Below, one piece after another: positions 1 through 5,816 of a DNA stretch of 11,058 nucleotides (its first letter is position 1; each line of letters opens with the position of its first letter). The position numbers and the translations under genes were made by a program. The stretch covers positions 1-11,058 of the forward strand of contig CAYSXQ010000021.1 in the NCBI GenBank assembly GCA_964435085.1. Reading direction: 5' to 3'. The stretch comes from UBA917 sp964435085 (GTDB lineage: Bacteria; Patescibacteriota; Patescibacteriia; Patescibacteriales; Patescibacteriaceae). Under the pieces are notes generated by a model. The model saw only the letters and a list, made by a program, of their open reading frames with translations, made no database searches and was not told where the DNA came from.

Positions 1-2
1 TA

Positions 3-32
3 AAATAAAGAGCCTTTTGAGGCTCTTTATTT
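3..32 (-). terminator. Intrinsic terminator after murF, likely bidirectional
   Basis: A perfect 12-bp stem (3-14 pairing with 21-32) encloses a 6-nt loop. On the minus strand the second arm ends in a T-rich run. The stem overlaps the murF stop codon (32-34), so it closes the division/cell-wall operon immediately after its last gene. A-rich and T-rich flanks on both sides mean it could also stop transcription coming from the other strand. Confidence 0.9.
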
Positions 33-1327
33 TATTTATTTTCCCACTCCCCGCCTTGTCGGACTAGGAGGCTTTTGGCGCTGTTGGGGTCGGCCAGGAT
101 GCCGGCGACTACTTTTTCCATGCGCATGCCTTGGGAGCCTTTGACCAGGACTAGATCGTCGGTTTTTAGTTCTTTGTTTAGTAGCTCGATGATTTCTTCG
201 TGATTGTTGCAGTGGTAGATGTTTTTTTCGGATAGGCCGGCCTCACGAGCACCAATGCTGATGTGTAGCGATTCTTGGCCAATAATGATTAGGTTAACAT
301 TTTTGAGCTCGGCGGCTTTTTTGCCGACTTCAAGGTGATCATCCTTGCTGTTTTCTCCAAGCTCAAGCATATCTCCAAGAACGAGCCAGTGACGCTTGAT
401 TTCTGGCAAGTTGAAATTATCAATAGTTTCGAGAGCTGAAATAGTGGCAGGAGTCGAGGCATTGTAAGTGTCGTCAATGATGAGTGAGCCGTTGATGCCA
501 GCGAGTAATTTCATACGACCCTTGGCAGTGGTGAAATGCTTGAGAGCGCTGCTAATCTCAATGCCATTCATACCGTAAGCAAAACCAATGCTTGCCGCGG
601 CTAAGGCAGCATAGACAGAAGGCTTACTAAGGGCGCCTGGAAGTAGTACTGGGATATAGGCGTCATGATATTTTATTTTGAAACTTAGACCGCTGAGATT
701 TTTTAATTCTCTCTCGCCAGCAAAGCTATAGGCTAGATTATGAGCACTGACGGCGGCACCATCAGTAAAGCCATAGCTAATGACACGTTGCTCTAGACGC
801 TCGCCAATATCAGCAATTTTGTCATTATCGTAATTTAAAATAGCAAAGCCGGAATTATCTAGAGTGTCTAAGATTTTTTTCTTTTCTTGTCTGATTTTTT
901 CAGTTGTGCCGAAATTAACTAAATGTGCGCTGCCAATATTGGTGATGACAGCAGTATTGAGCTTGACGATAGAATTGAGATAGTCCATGTCACCTGGCTT
1001 GTCGATGCCCATTTCTAAAACTAGTATTTCTGGATACTCGGACTTACTAATGATTAGCTTGCAAGCTTTAAAAATAATGCCAAGCCAGCCAGACAGAGAC
1101 TTGCCTGGCGACTCGCTGCCGATAATAGTTAGTGGCAGTCCTAGTTCATTATTATAATTCTTGATGTTGGCGCGGACTTGGAATTTACTGCCCAGTACAG
1201 TGGCAATAGCATCCTTGGCACTAGTCTTGCCAACTGAGCCGGTAATACCGATTACTTTTGGTTTATACTTAAGCAAAATCAGCTTGGCGAGTATTTTTAA
1301 TTTGAATTGGAGAATTGATTTGAGCAT
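32..1327 (-). CDS. murF: UDP-N-acetylmuramoyl-tripeptide--D-alanyl-D-alanine ligase (MurF), without N-terminal domain
   Basis: This cytoplasmic ATP-dependent ligase adds D-Ala-D-Ala to the UDP-MurNAc-tripeptide, the last soluble step of peptidoglycan precursor synthesis. Counting from the ATG at 1327 (431 aa), the P-loop GSVGKTS is at residues 30-36. The Mur-ligase motifs follow: EMG near 105, a TNIG..H segment near 129-135, the MurF-typical DDTYNAS at 285-291, LGDMLELG at 317-324 and KGSQGMRME at 396-404. Only about 29 residues precede the P-loop, against roughly 100 in E. coli-type MurF. The N-terminal domain that holds the UDP-sugar substrate in that enzyme is therefore absent, replaced by a lysine-rich hydrophobic helix. 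A TTG at 1345 would add six residues; I prefer the ATG, although neither has a visible SD. It is the last gene of the mraZ operon, 90 nt after ftsI. Identity is secure; the start is less so. Confidence 0.93.
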   Translation of the reverse strand: MLKSILQFKLKILAKLILLKYKPKVIGITGSVGKTSAKDAIATVLGSKFQVRANIKNYNNELGLPLTIIGSESPGKSLSGWLGIIFKACKLIISKSEYPEILVLEMGIDKPGDMDYLNSIVKLNTAVITNIGSAHLVNFGTTEKIRQEKKKILDTLDNSGFAILNYDNDKIADIGERLEQRVISYGFTDGAAVSAHNLAYSFAGERELKNLSGLSFKIKYHDAYIPVLLPGALSKPSVYAALAAASIGFAYGMNGIEISSALKHFTTAKGRMKLLAGINGSLIIDDTYNASTPATISALETIDNFNLPEIKRHWLVLGDMLELGENSKDDHLEVGKKAAELKNVNLIIIGQESLHISIGAREAGLSEKNIYHCNNHEEIIELLNKELKTDDLVLVKGSQGMRMEKVVAGILADPNSAKSLLVRQGGEWENK

Positions 1328-1363
1328 ATTTAGATGTAAAAGCAATTTGAAAACTATTCACGT

Positions 1364-1399
1364 GTCCCACGTCGCTCGCCGTAGCGAGCTATGCGGGAT
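1364..1399 (-). other. Intercistronic hairpin with C(UACG)G tetraloop between ftsI and murF
   Basis: The minus-strand RNA contains a perfect GCUCGC/GCGAGC stem (1374-1379 with 1384-1389) closed on UACG, a UNCG-type loop known to be unusually stable. Interrupted pairing extends it outward to about 1365-1398, with UCCC opposite GGGA at the base. No T-tract follows, so it is not a typical terminator. The stretch is also more GC-rich than its surroundings. It may be an mRNA processing or stability element, or a REP-like repeat. Confidence 0.6.
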
Positions 1400-1446
1400 T
1401 GGCAAGCACCCTCTTTTTTAATGTCTGTTCTCGGGTACTTGCCAAT
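1398..1446 (-). repeat. 14-bp inverted repeat spanning the ftsI stop codon
   Basis: ATTGGCAAGCACCC (1398-1411) is the reverse complement of GGGTACTTGCCAAT (1433-1446) with one mismatch. The 21-nt loop contains the ftsI stop codon and the last codons of that gene. One arm lies inside the coding sequence and the other in the intergenic gap, directly next to the UACG hairpin. Function is unknown. Confidence 0.6.
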
Positions 1447-3502
1447 ATTTAAGGATAAATTCGTTCATTTGTCTAGCAATGGGGACGGCGGTTGATTCAG
1501 CATATTCGAAGCCTCGGGGCTTAGCTACACGTACCAAGATCACATAGCGAGGGTCGTCAGCTGGGGCGTAGCCTAGGAAAGTGTGATTATAGAGTTTGCT
1601 CCAGCCACCAGCATTACGGTCGGCGATTTGAGCCGTACCAGTCTTACCAGCGATATAGTAACCAGGCATACGGATATTCTTGTAAGCGCTACCATCCTCA
1701 ACAACACGAATGAGCATGCTAGTGATAAGAGCAGAAGCTTCGGAGCTAATGACTTGTTTAGCCTCGCTAATAGGTGTAGTAAGGATATTACCGTCTGCTT
1801 GGCGGATTTCTTTGACAATATTAGGCTTGACCAATTTACCACCATTTGCCAAAACTGCAAAGGCAGTGATCATTTGAATCGGCGTCACAGCCACACCCTG
1901 ACCAAAAGAGGCTGTGGCAGCGTTAATTTCTTTGATTTTTTTGGCAGTAAGATTGGCGATATTACCCTTGGACTCCCCTTCTAATTCAATGCCGGTCTTC
2001 TCACCAAAACCAAAATTACGAACATAATCAGCGAATTTCTGATTACCGATAGTACGCATAGCATAAATAGCGCCAGTATTAAGCGATTTTTCTAAAACCT
2101 GAGTCATAGTTGTTTGGCCATGAGCGCCTTTACTGGAGAAGTCAGAATTACTAATGGGCTTAGGCCAACCCTCAACCATCATTTGCCCAGGATCATTAAA
2201 CAAGGTATTAGGTGTGACCTTGCCCTCATTTAAGGCGCTGGCCATAGTGATAGGCTTAAAGACTGAGCCAGGCTCATAAGTGTCAAAAATAGCCGGATTA
2301 TTGAGTAAGGAACTATCAGTAACTTGATTGTAGTTATTAGGGTCAAAGCCAGGATAGGAGGCCATAGCGATGATGCTACCGGTCTTTGGCTCCATAATGA
2401 TGATAGTGGAGAGATCAGCGCTGTAGGCTTCAACGGCTTTTTTGGCAAGGCTAGCTGCAAAAAATTGAATGGAGCGATCAATAGTCAGAACTAGATCATC
2501 GCCATTTTTCTTGGCTCGATGTTCACGATCAAGAACGATGACGGTGCCACCAGCACCTTTTTCGCCCTGAACGGTGCCGTATTGGCCAGCTAATTCTTCA
2601 TCAAAAAAACCTTCCAGGCCATAGCGACCATGGCGAACGATATTGCCGTTTTTTTCAGTCTTTTCATTGTCAGTGTAACCAAGCACATGACAGGCTAGCT
2701 CATTGTCAGTGTAGTAGCGATAATATTCACTTTGATAGCCGATACCAGCATAGACTAGAGGTGTCAGGAGTTGATTATCCGAGCGGTAGATTTTATTATT
2801 CTCAATCTTTAGATCATCGAGGTTAGTGCCAGCTGCCTGCCACAAATCAGACATTAAGGAGAGATGGAATTGCTTAGCTAAATCAGCTTCGACTTTTTTT
2901 TCTAGGAGTTCATAAGGATCACCAGGACGATTAAGGCGAGCGCGTAGATCAGCATAGACTTCTGATTTTTTAGCGGCGATGAGTGCTAGTCGTCGTTCTT
3001 GCTTAGCAGCTTGATAGCCAGGGTCGGCAAGAAGAGAACGCTGTTTGGCACGGACTAGTTCAGGGTCCTCCTGACTCTGACTAAGAGCGTTGCTTAAACT
3101 TTCGGCTTCTTGCTTAGCTAAGAGGAGATCGATTTCTTTTTCAATGCTAGCGGCACGGAAAAATTCGTAAATTTTATCGATTACTCTTTCTTTGTCCACA
3201 AGATCCTTGGGCACGGCAAAAATAGCAATATATTCTTTGTTGGTAGCGAGCGGATAGAGACCGTCGTCCTTCGTCTTGTCGCTCAGATAAATTTTACCTC
3301 GCTCTGGTTCTAGTTTAGTGTTGGAATTGTGTAATTGCGAGGCGCGAGCAACATAATAGTCACGCTTGATGATTTGTAGAAAAAATACTTTTAGACTGAT
3401 AGCGGTGGCTAATAAAAAAACAATCGCAACTAAAAAATTAATGCGATGTTCGGTACTGCTAGACCTTCTAGTGCCTCTTCTAGATTCAATCCGTACTGGC
3501 AT
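1418..3502 (-). CDS. ftsI: Peptidoglycan D,D-transpeptidase, class B PBP (FtsI/PBP2 type)
   Basis: This membrane-anchored transpeptidase cross-links peptidoglycan stems, presumably at the septum. A basic cytoplasmic tail (1-20) precedes one membrane anchor at about 21-45. A PBP-dimer/pedestal region follows and contains the RGKIY-type motif near 68-72. The transpeptidase domain (from about 320) carries all three catalytic motifs: SVFK at 413-416, with the acylated serine at 413; SLN at 473-475; KTG at 620-622. At 694 aa it is longer than the roughly 590 aa of E. coli FtsI. Much of the excess is a charged, Ala/Glu/Lys/Gln-rich and probably helical stretch at about 110-215. The start lies 3 nt after the ftsL stop, so coupled translation is likely. 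Gene order supports FtsI (division) over the elongation PBP2 or a SpoVD-like role; sequence alone does not settle this. Confidence 0.93.
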   Translation of the reverse strand: MPVRIESRRGTRRSSSTEHRINFLVAIVFLLATAISLKVFFLQIIKRDYYVARASQLHNSNTKLEPERGKIYLSDKTKDDGLYPLATNKEYIAIFAVPKDLVDKERVIDKIYEFFRAASIEKEIDLLLAKQEAESLSNALSQSQEDPELVRAKQRSLLADPGYQAAKQERRLALIAAKKSEVYADLRARLNRPGDPYELLEKKVEADLAKQFHLSLMSDLWQAAGTNLDDLKIENNKIYRSDNQLLTPLVYAGIGYQSEYYRYYTDNELACHVLGYTDNEKTEKNGNIVRHGRYGLEGFFDEELAGQYGTVQGEKGAGGTVIVLDREHRAKKNGDDLVLTIDRSIQFFAASLAKKAVEAYSADLSTIIIMEPKTGSIIAMASYPGFDPNNYNQVTDSSLLNNPAIFDTYEPGSVFKPITMASALNEGKVTPNTLFNDPGQMMVEGWPKPISNSDFSSKGAHGQTTMTQVLEKSLNTGAIYAMRTIGNQKFADYVRNFGFGEKTGIELEGESKGNIANLTAKKIKEINAATASFGQGVAVTPIQMITAFAVLANGGKLVKPNIVKEIRQADGNILTTPISEAKQVISSEASALITSMLIRVVEDGSAYKNIRMPGYYIAGKTGTAQIADRNAGGWSKLYNHTFLGYAPADDPRYVILVRVAKPRGFEYAESTAVPIARQMNEFILKYWQVPENRH

Positions 3503-3505
3503 AGC

Positions 3506-3811
3506 TTATTTCTTGGCAACAGTGGTGTTAATAGGATTAAGATATCTGATTTCGCCCACTGGCACTAAATCTAATTTTTTAATTTTTTCACCGAGATAAG
3601 AATAGGAGCTAATGTTAGTAATCTTGACTTCTAGATTTTTGTTATCTCGCTTGATAGCTTCGAGCTGGTTTTTGTAATCAGCCAGAGCAAAGCCACCAAT
3701 AGCTAGACTATTAACCGCAAAAACATAGAGAGCAAGCACGATGACTGATAGGCTAACTAAGTATTTATTAATAGTTTTGATATTGATGTGGCTAGACCTG
3801 ACTTGATTCAT
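3506..3811 (-). CDS. ftsL: FtsL/DivIC-like septum-formation protein
   Basis: The 101-aa protein has a short basic N-terminus, one transmembrane helix at about 17-40, and a charged predicted coiled coil at about 44-66 (repeated Lys, Glu, Asn and Leu). This is the bitopic architecture of FtsL/DivIC, which in known divisomes pairs with a partner coiled-coil protein and helps activate FtsW-FtsI. FtsL sequences diverge too much for motif recognition, so the call rests on topology, length and the conserved position between rsmH and ftsI. Its ATG overlaps the rsmH TGA stop as ATGA, which indicates translational coupling. The C-terminal segment VGEIRYLNP (85-93) is the most distinctive part. No separate DivIC/FtsB or FtsQ gene is seen here. 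Confidence 0.75.
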   Translation of the reverse strand: MNQVRSSHINIKTINKYLVSLSVIVLALYVFAVNSLAIGGFALADYKNQLEAIKRDNKNLEVKITNISSYSYLGEKIKKLDLVPVGEIRYLNPINTTVAKK

Positions 3812-4752
3812 ATTTTTTGAGCTAAGCGAAGTTTAGCGCTGCGTGAGCGAGGATTAGTCGCTAGTTCGGCAGCCGAAGCTGTAAGTGGCTTCTTAGTAAT
3901 AATTTTTAATTGTGCCTGGTGATGGCAAATGCAGACTGGTAGTCGTGGTGGGCAGAGACAGTCTTTGGAAGCCTCAACCAAGAATTGTTTGACAATGCGA
4001 TCTTCAAGACTATGAAAACTAACAGCAGCCAATATCCCGCCGCTCTTCAGTAGAGACAGAGCGCTAGGCAAAACTTCGCGGAGATTATTAAGCTCATCGT
4101 TAGTAGCAATACGCAGGGCTTGAAAAGTACGGGTAGCAAAGTGTAGGCGTTTATCATTGCGATAGAGCGCTGGCACGGCAGCGGCAATGGCGTCGACGAG
4201 ACTACTAGTAGTAGTGATTTTTGCCTCACTGCGACGAGCAATGATTGACTGAGCGATGCGGTGGGCATATTTCTCTTCGCCGTAATTTCTGATAAGCTCG
4301 GTCAGCTCTTTTTCACGATAGTTATTGATAATGTTCTCGGTTTTGTTTTTCTTTTCACTCGCATCAAAACCCATATTGAGATTAGAATCGATGCGGAAAG
4401 AAAAACCCCTCCCTAGGTCAGCGAGTTGCGCTGACGATAGTCCGAGATCCATGACAATGCCATCAAAGAGCGTGCCAGGAAAATGTTCGGCAACTACACT
4501 TGCGATATTTTTAAAATTACTGCGGACGGCGCTAATCTGAGTCAAGCCGCGCTCGGCTTTGATCATCTCAATATTAGCAATCGCCTCTTCGTCAAGGTCG
4601 GTCGCTAGGACCAAACCACTCGAACCGACAGCTGCGGCTAAAGCTAAAGTATAGCCACCCCCTCCCAGAGTGCAGTCGATATATTTTTGACCTGATTGCG
4701 GTGACAGGGCATCGATGATGTCAGTCAACATGACGGGAATATGCTTGTCCAT
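3808..4752 (-). CDS. rsmH: 16S rRNA (cytosine-1402-N4)-methyltransferase RsmH (MraW)
   Basis: This SAM-dependent enzyme makes the N4-methyl group of m4Cm1402 in the decoding centre of 16S rRNA. At 314 aa it has the normal family length. Visible motifs in order are HIPVML at 4-9, the SAM-binding DCTLGGGGYT at 26-35, MDLGLSSAQL at 101-110, GFSF at 116-119, HFATRTFQALRI at 204-215, SFHSLEDRIV at 245-254, a CxCPP...CxC cysteine cluster at 265-276, and the C-terminal NPRSRSAKLR at 300-309. Two usually conserved sites differ: the GGH of the SAM loop reads GGY, and the segment normally like LDMRMD reads LNMGFD (125-130). The gene starts 3 nt after mraZ and overlaps ftsL by 4 nt, so it lies inside the operon. 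Identity is secure; the effect of the substitutions is unknown. Confidence 0.95.
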   Translation of the reverse strand: MDKHIPVMLTDIIDALSPQSGQKYIDCTLGGGGYTLALAAAVGSSGLVLATDLDEEAIANIEMIKAERGLTQISAVRSNFKNIASVVAEHFPGTLFDGIVMDLGLSSAQLADLGRGFSFRIDSNLNMGFDASEKKNKTENIINNYREKELTELIRNYGEEKYAHRIAQSIIARRSEAKITTTSSLVDAIAAAVPALYRNDKRLHFATRTFQALRIATNDELNNLREVLPSALSLLKSGGILAAVSFHSLEDRIVKQFLVEASKDCLCPPRLPVCICHHQAQLKIITKKPLTASAAELATNPRSRSAKLRLAQKI

Positions 4753-4755
4753 AGA

Positions 4756-5187
4756 TTAGGTGCTTACAGCTTCCAAAGCTTCGGCAATATCATTACTAGA
4801 TTTGTCAGTGGTTTTCTTATAGCTAAGCCAAGTGGCTTCGTTCCAGATTTCTAAACGGTTATAGAGACCGGCAATGACAATTTTCTTGGACAGACCAGCA
4901 AAGTTGCGCAGATATTCTGGCAAGACAATGCGACCTTGGCCGTCAAATTCCACATCCATGGCCCCAGCCAGGAAATGGCGAGCTAAAGCTCGATCATTTG
5001 CTTTGTTGAAAGGTAAGGCTGCCAGACGCTCGGCAATCTTGGACCATTCTTTCTTGGTATAAAGGAACAAGCAATTATCTAGACCCTTGGTGACAACGGC
5101 ACCGGTCTTGAGAGCGGCGCGAAATTTGGTAGGAATGGCGACTCTACCCTTATCATCCAGACTGTGGTTGTATTCGCCGATAAACAT
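4756..5187 (-). CDS. mraZ: Transcriptional regulator MraZ
   Basis: At 143 aa this is a full-length MraZ, a DNA-binding protein made of two SpoVT/AbrB-like beta domains that typically forms ring oligomers and represses its own division/cell-wall operon. The N-terminal MFIGEYNHSLDDKGR is characteristic. The paired family motifs are DDKGR at 11-15 and DGQGR at 82-86, the second followed by IVLPEYLR. A GLYNRLEIW segment near 107-115 is also typical. It is the first gene of the cluster, and the region directly upstream carries five 10-nt-spaced G-rich repeats over the promoter, as expected for autoregulation. A GGGGA at 5194-5198 lies 6 nt before the ATG and may serve as a weak SD that is part of the operator. 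Confidence 0.96.
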   Translation of the reverse strand: MFIGEYNHSLDDKGRVAIPTKFRAALKTGAVVTKGLDNCLFLYTKKEWSKIAERLAALPFNKANDRALARHFLAGAMDVEFDGQGRIVLPEYLRNFAGLSKKIVIAGLYNRLEIWNEATWLSYKKTTDKSSNDIAEALEAVST

Positions 5188-5190
5188 AGA

Positions 5191-5240
5191 TATTCCCCAC
5201 TTTTTACCACTTCTCCCCTCTTATATACATTTTATACCAC
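5191..5240 (-). promoter_or_regulatory. Candidate MraZ operator: five 10-nt direct repeats
   Basis: Read on the minus strand from 5240 to 5191, the leader divides into five successive 10-nt units beginning GTGG, ATGT, GAGG, GTGG and GTGG, each with an A/T-rich second half. Units 1, 4 and 5 match best and unit 2 is degenerate. Characterised MraZ proteins bind short G-rich direct repeats at about one helical turn spacing upstream of mraZ. The array covers the -10 box and the presumed SD, so binding could block transcription initiation. Confidence 0.72.
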
Positions 5241-5257
5241 TTTAGGACTAGCGTCAA
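5229..5257 (-). promoter_or_regulatory. Sigma-70-type promoter of the mraZ operon
   Basis: On the minus strand, -35 TTGACG (5257-5252) and -10 TAAAAT (5234-5229) are separated by exactly 17 nt. The predicted start, near 5222, gives a leader of about 35 nt. The -10 box overlaps the first two candidate MraZ repeats. No other promoter this good is seen before murF, so it probably drives all five genes. Confidence 0.75.
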
Positions 5258-5305
5258 TGAGAATGGGCTGGAAAATATGGGGTTTTGTAATGATTTTTAG
5301 TGAGG

Positions 5306-5340
5306 TAATAAAAAACAGCTAGTTATGCACAAGCTGCTTT
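5306..5340 (-). terminator. Intrinsic terminator after tsaB
   Basis: On the minus strand, CAGCT (5336-5332) pairs with AGCTG (5320-5316). Two more inner pairs follow after one mismatch, and a run of six T and further T-rich sequence comes next. It separates tsaB from the mraZ promoter. The 13-nt TAAAAAACAGCTA at 5309-5321 is identical to the corresponding part of the terminator at 9218-9230. Confidence 0.75.
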
Positions 5341-5360
5341 CTTTAATTTCAAATTTGAGA

Positions 5361-5720
5361 TTATTTCGTACCAATATTAGGCTCCCCGTTATAAACCGGA
5401 TCAATGACATTCAGTCCTTTAGTCTTCGTCACAAAGCCGGAGTTGTCGCGGACCGGAATATTAAAGGCGTAGCCGAGGGCGTTAGCGGTGACGATGCCGA
5501 GGCGGAGACTGCTAAATGACCCTTCGCCATTAGCTACTTCGATCGCTTCGAGGTCTTTCATTTTTTGCTTCTGAGTTTTGAGGAATTTTTCTATTTCTGG
5601 CAGAAGAATTTCTGACTGATTACGATTAGTGTCGATGTCCAGCGACGCAACAATAGTGCTCTTTTGTTTGAGAGCAAGAGTAATGAGATTAGGTTTAGTG
5701 GTGTCGATAATTAAAATCAT
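5361..5720 (-). CDS. tsaB: Short TsaB-like tRNA threonylcarbamoyladenosine biosynthesis protein
   Basis: TsaB partners TsaD in making the t6A37 modification of ANN-decoding tRNAs. The first 90 residues fit the family well: MILIIDTT at 1-8, QSEILLPEIEKFL at 35-47, and the hallmark glycine-rich segment GEGSFSSLRLGIVTANALGYAFNIPV at 65-90 (usually G.GPGSFTGLR.G...AKGLA). The protein then ends at 119 aa, against roughly 220-230 for typical TsaB, so most of the C-terminal lobe is missing. The tail (VIDPVYNGEPNIGTK) looks like a deliberate ending, and I see no continuation in other frames before the terminator at 5306-5340. That favours a compact form over a frameshift. The gene has its own promoter and terminator. 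No TsaD, TsaE or TsaC is present here. Family call is good; activity is uncertain. Confidence 0.8.
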   Translation of the reverse strand: MILIIDTTKPNLITLALKQKSTIVASLDIDTNRNQSEILLPEIEKFLKTQKQKMKDLEAIEVANGEGSFSSLRLGIVTANALGYAFNIPVRDNSGFVTKTKGLNVIDPVYNGEPNIGTK

Positions 5721-5740
5721 AGAGATAGATAATTTTCTTT

Positions 5741-5768
5741 AGTTTAGCTAATTGATGAGCTTTGTCAA
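5741..5768 (-). promoter_or_regulatory. Candidate promoter of tsaB
   Basis: On the minus strand, a consensus -35 TTGACA (5768-5763) is followed after 16 nt by TAAACT (5746-5741). The expected start near 5734 leaves a leader of only about 13 nt and no SD before the ATG at 5720. The -35 box abuts the T-tract of the upstream terminator. Confidence 0.55.
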
Positions 5769-5799
5769 ATAAAAAGCCCTAACGAATAGTCAGGGCTTT
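5767..5799 (-). terminator. Intrinsic terminator after the lipoprotein gene
   Basis: On the minus strand an 11-bp stem (5799-5789 with 5783-5773, one G-U pair) encloses a 5-nt loop and is followed by TTTTTATTT. It lies 17 nt past the lipoprotein stop codon and isolates that gene from tsaB. Confidence 0.9.
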
Positions 5800-5816
5800 G
5801 GTCGGTGGTGATTTTA

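Noticed and set aside
1343..1345. TTG start for murF six codons upstream of the ATG
   Set aside because: It has no SD and adds only six residues before the hydrophobic helix; the ATG at 1327 is the simpler choice. It cannot be fully excluded.
1364..1446. Transcription terminator between ftsI and murF
   Set aside because: Neither hairpin is followed by a T-tract on the minus strand, and no promoter is evident before murF.
5188..5360. Missing C-terminal half of TsaB in another frame (frameshift)
   Set aside because: This stretch holds the tsaB terminator and the mraZ promoter and operator; no TsaB-like peptide is seen there in any frame.
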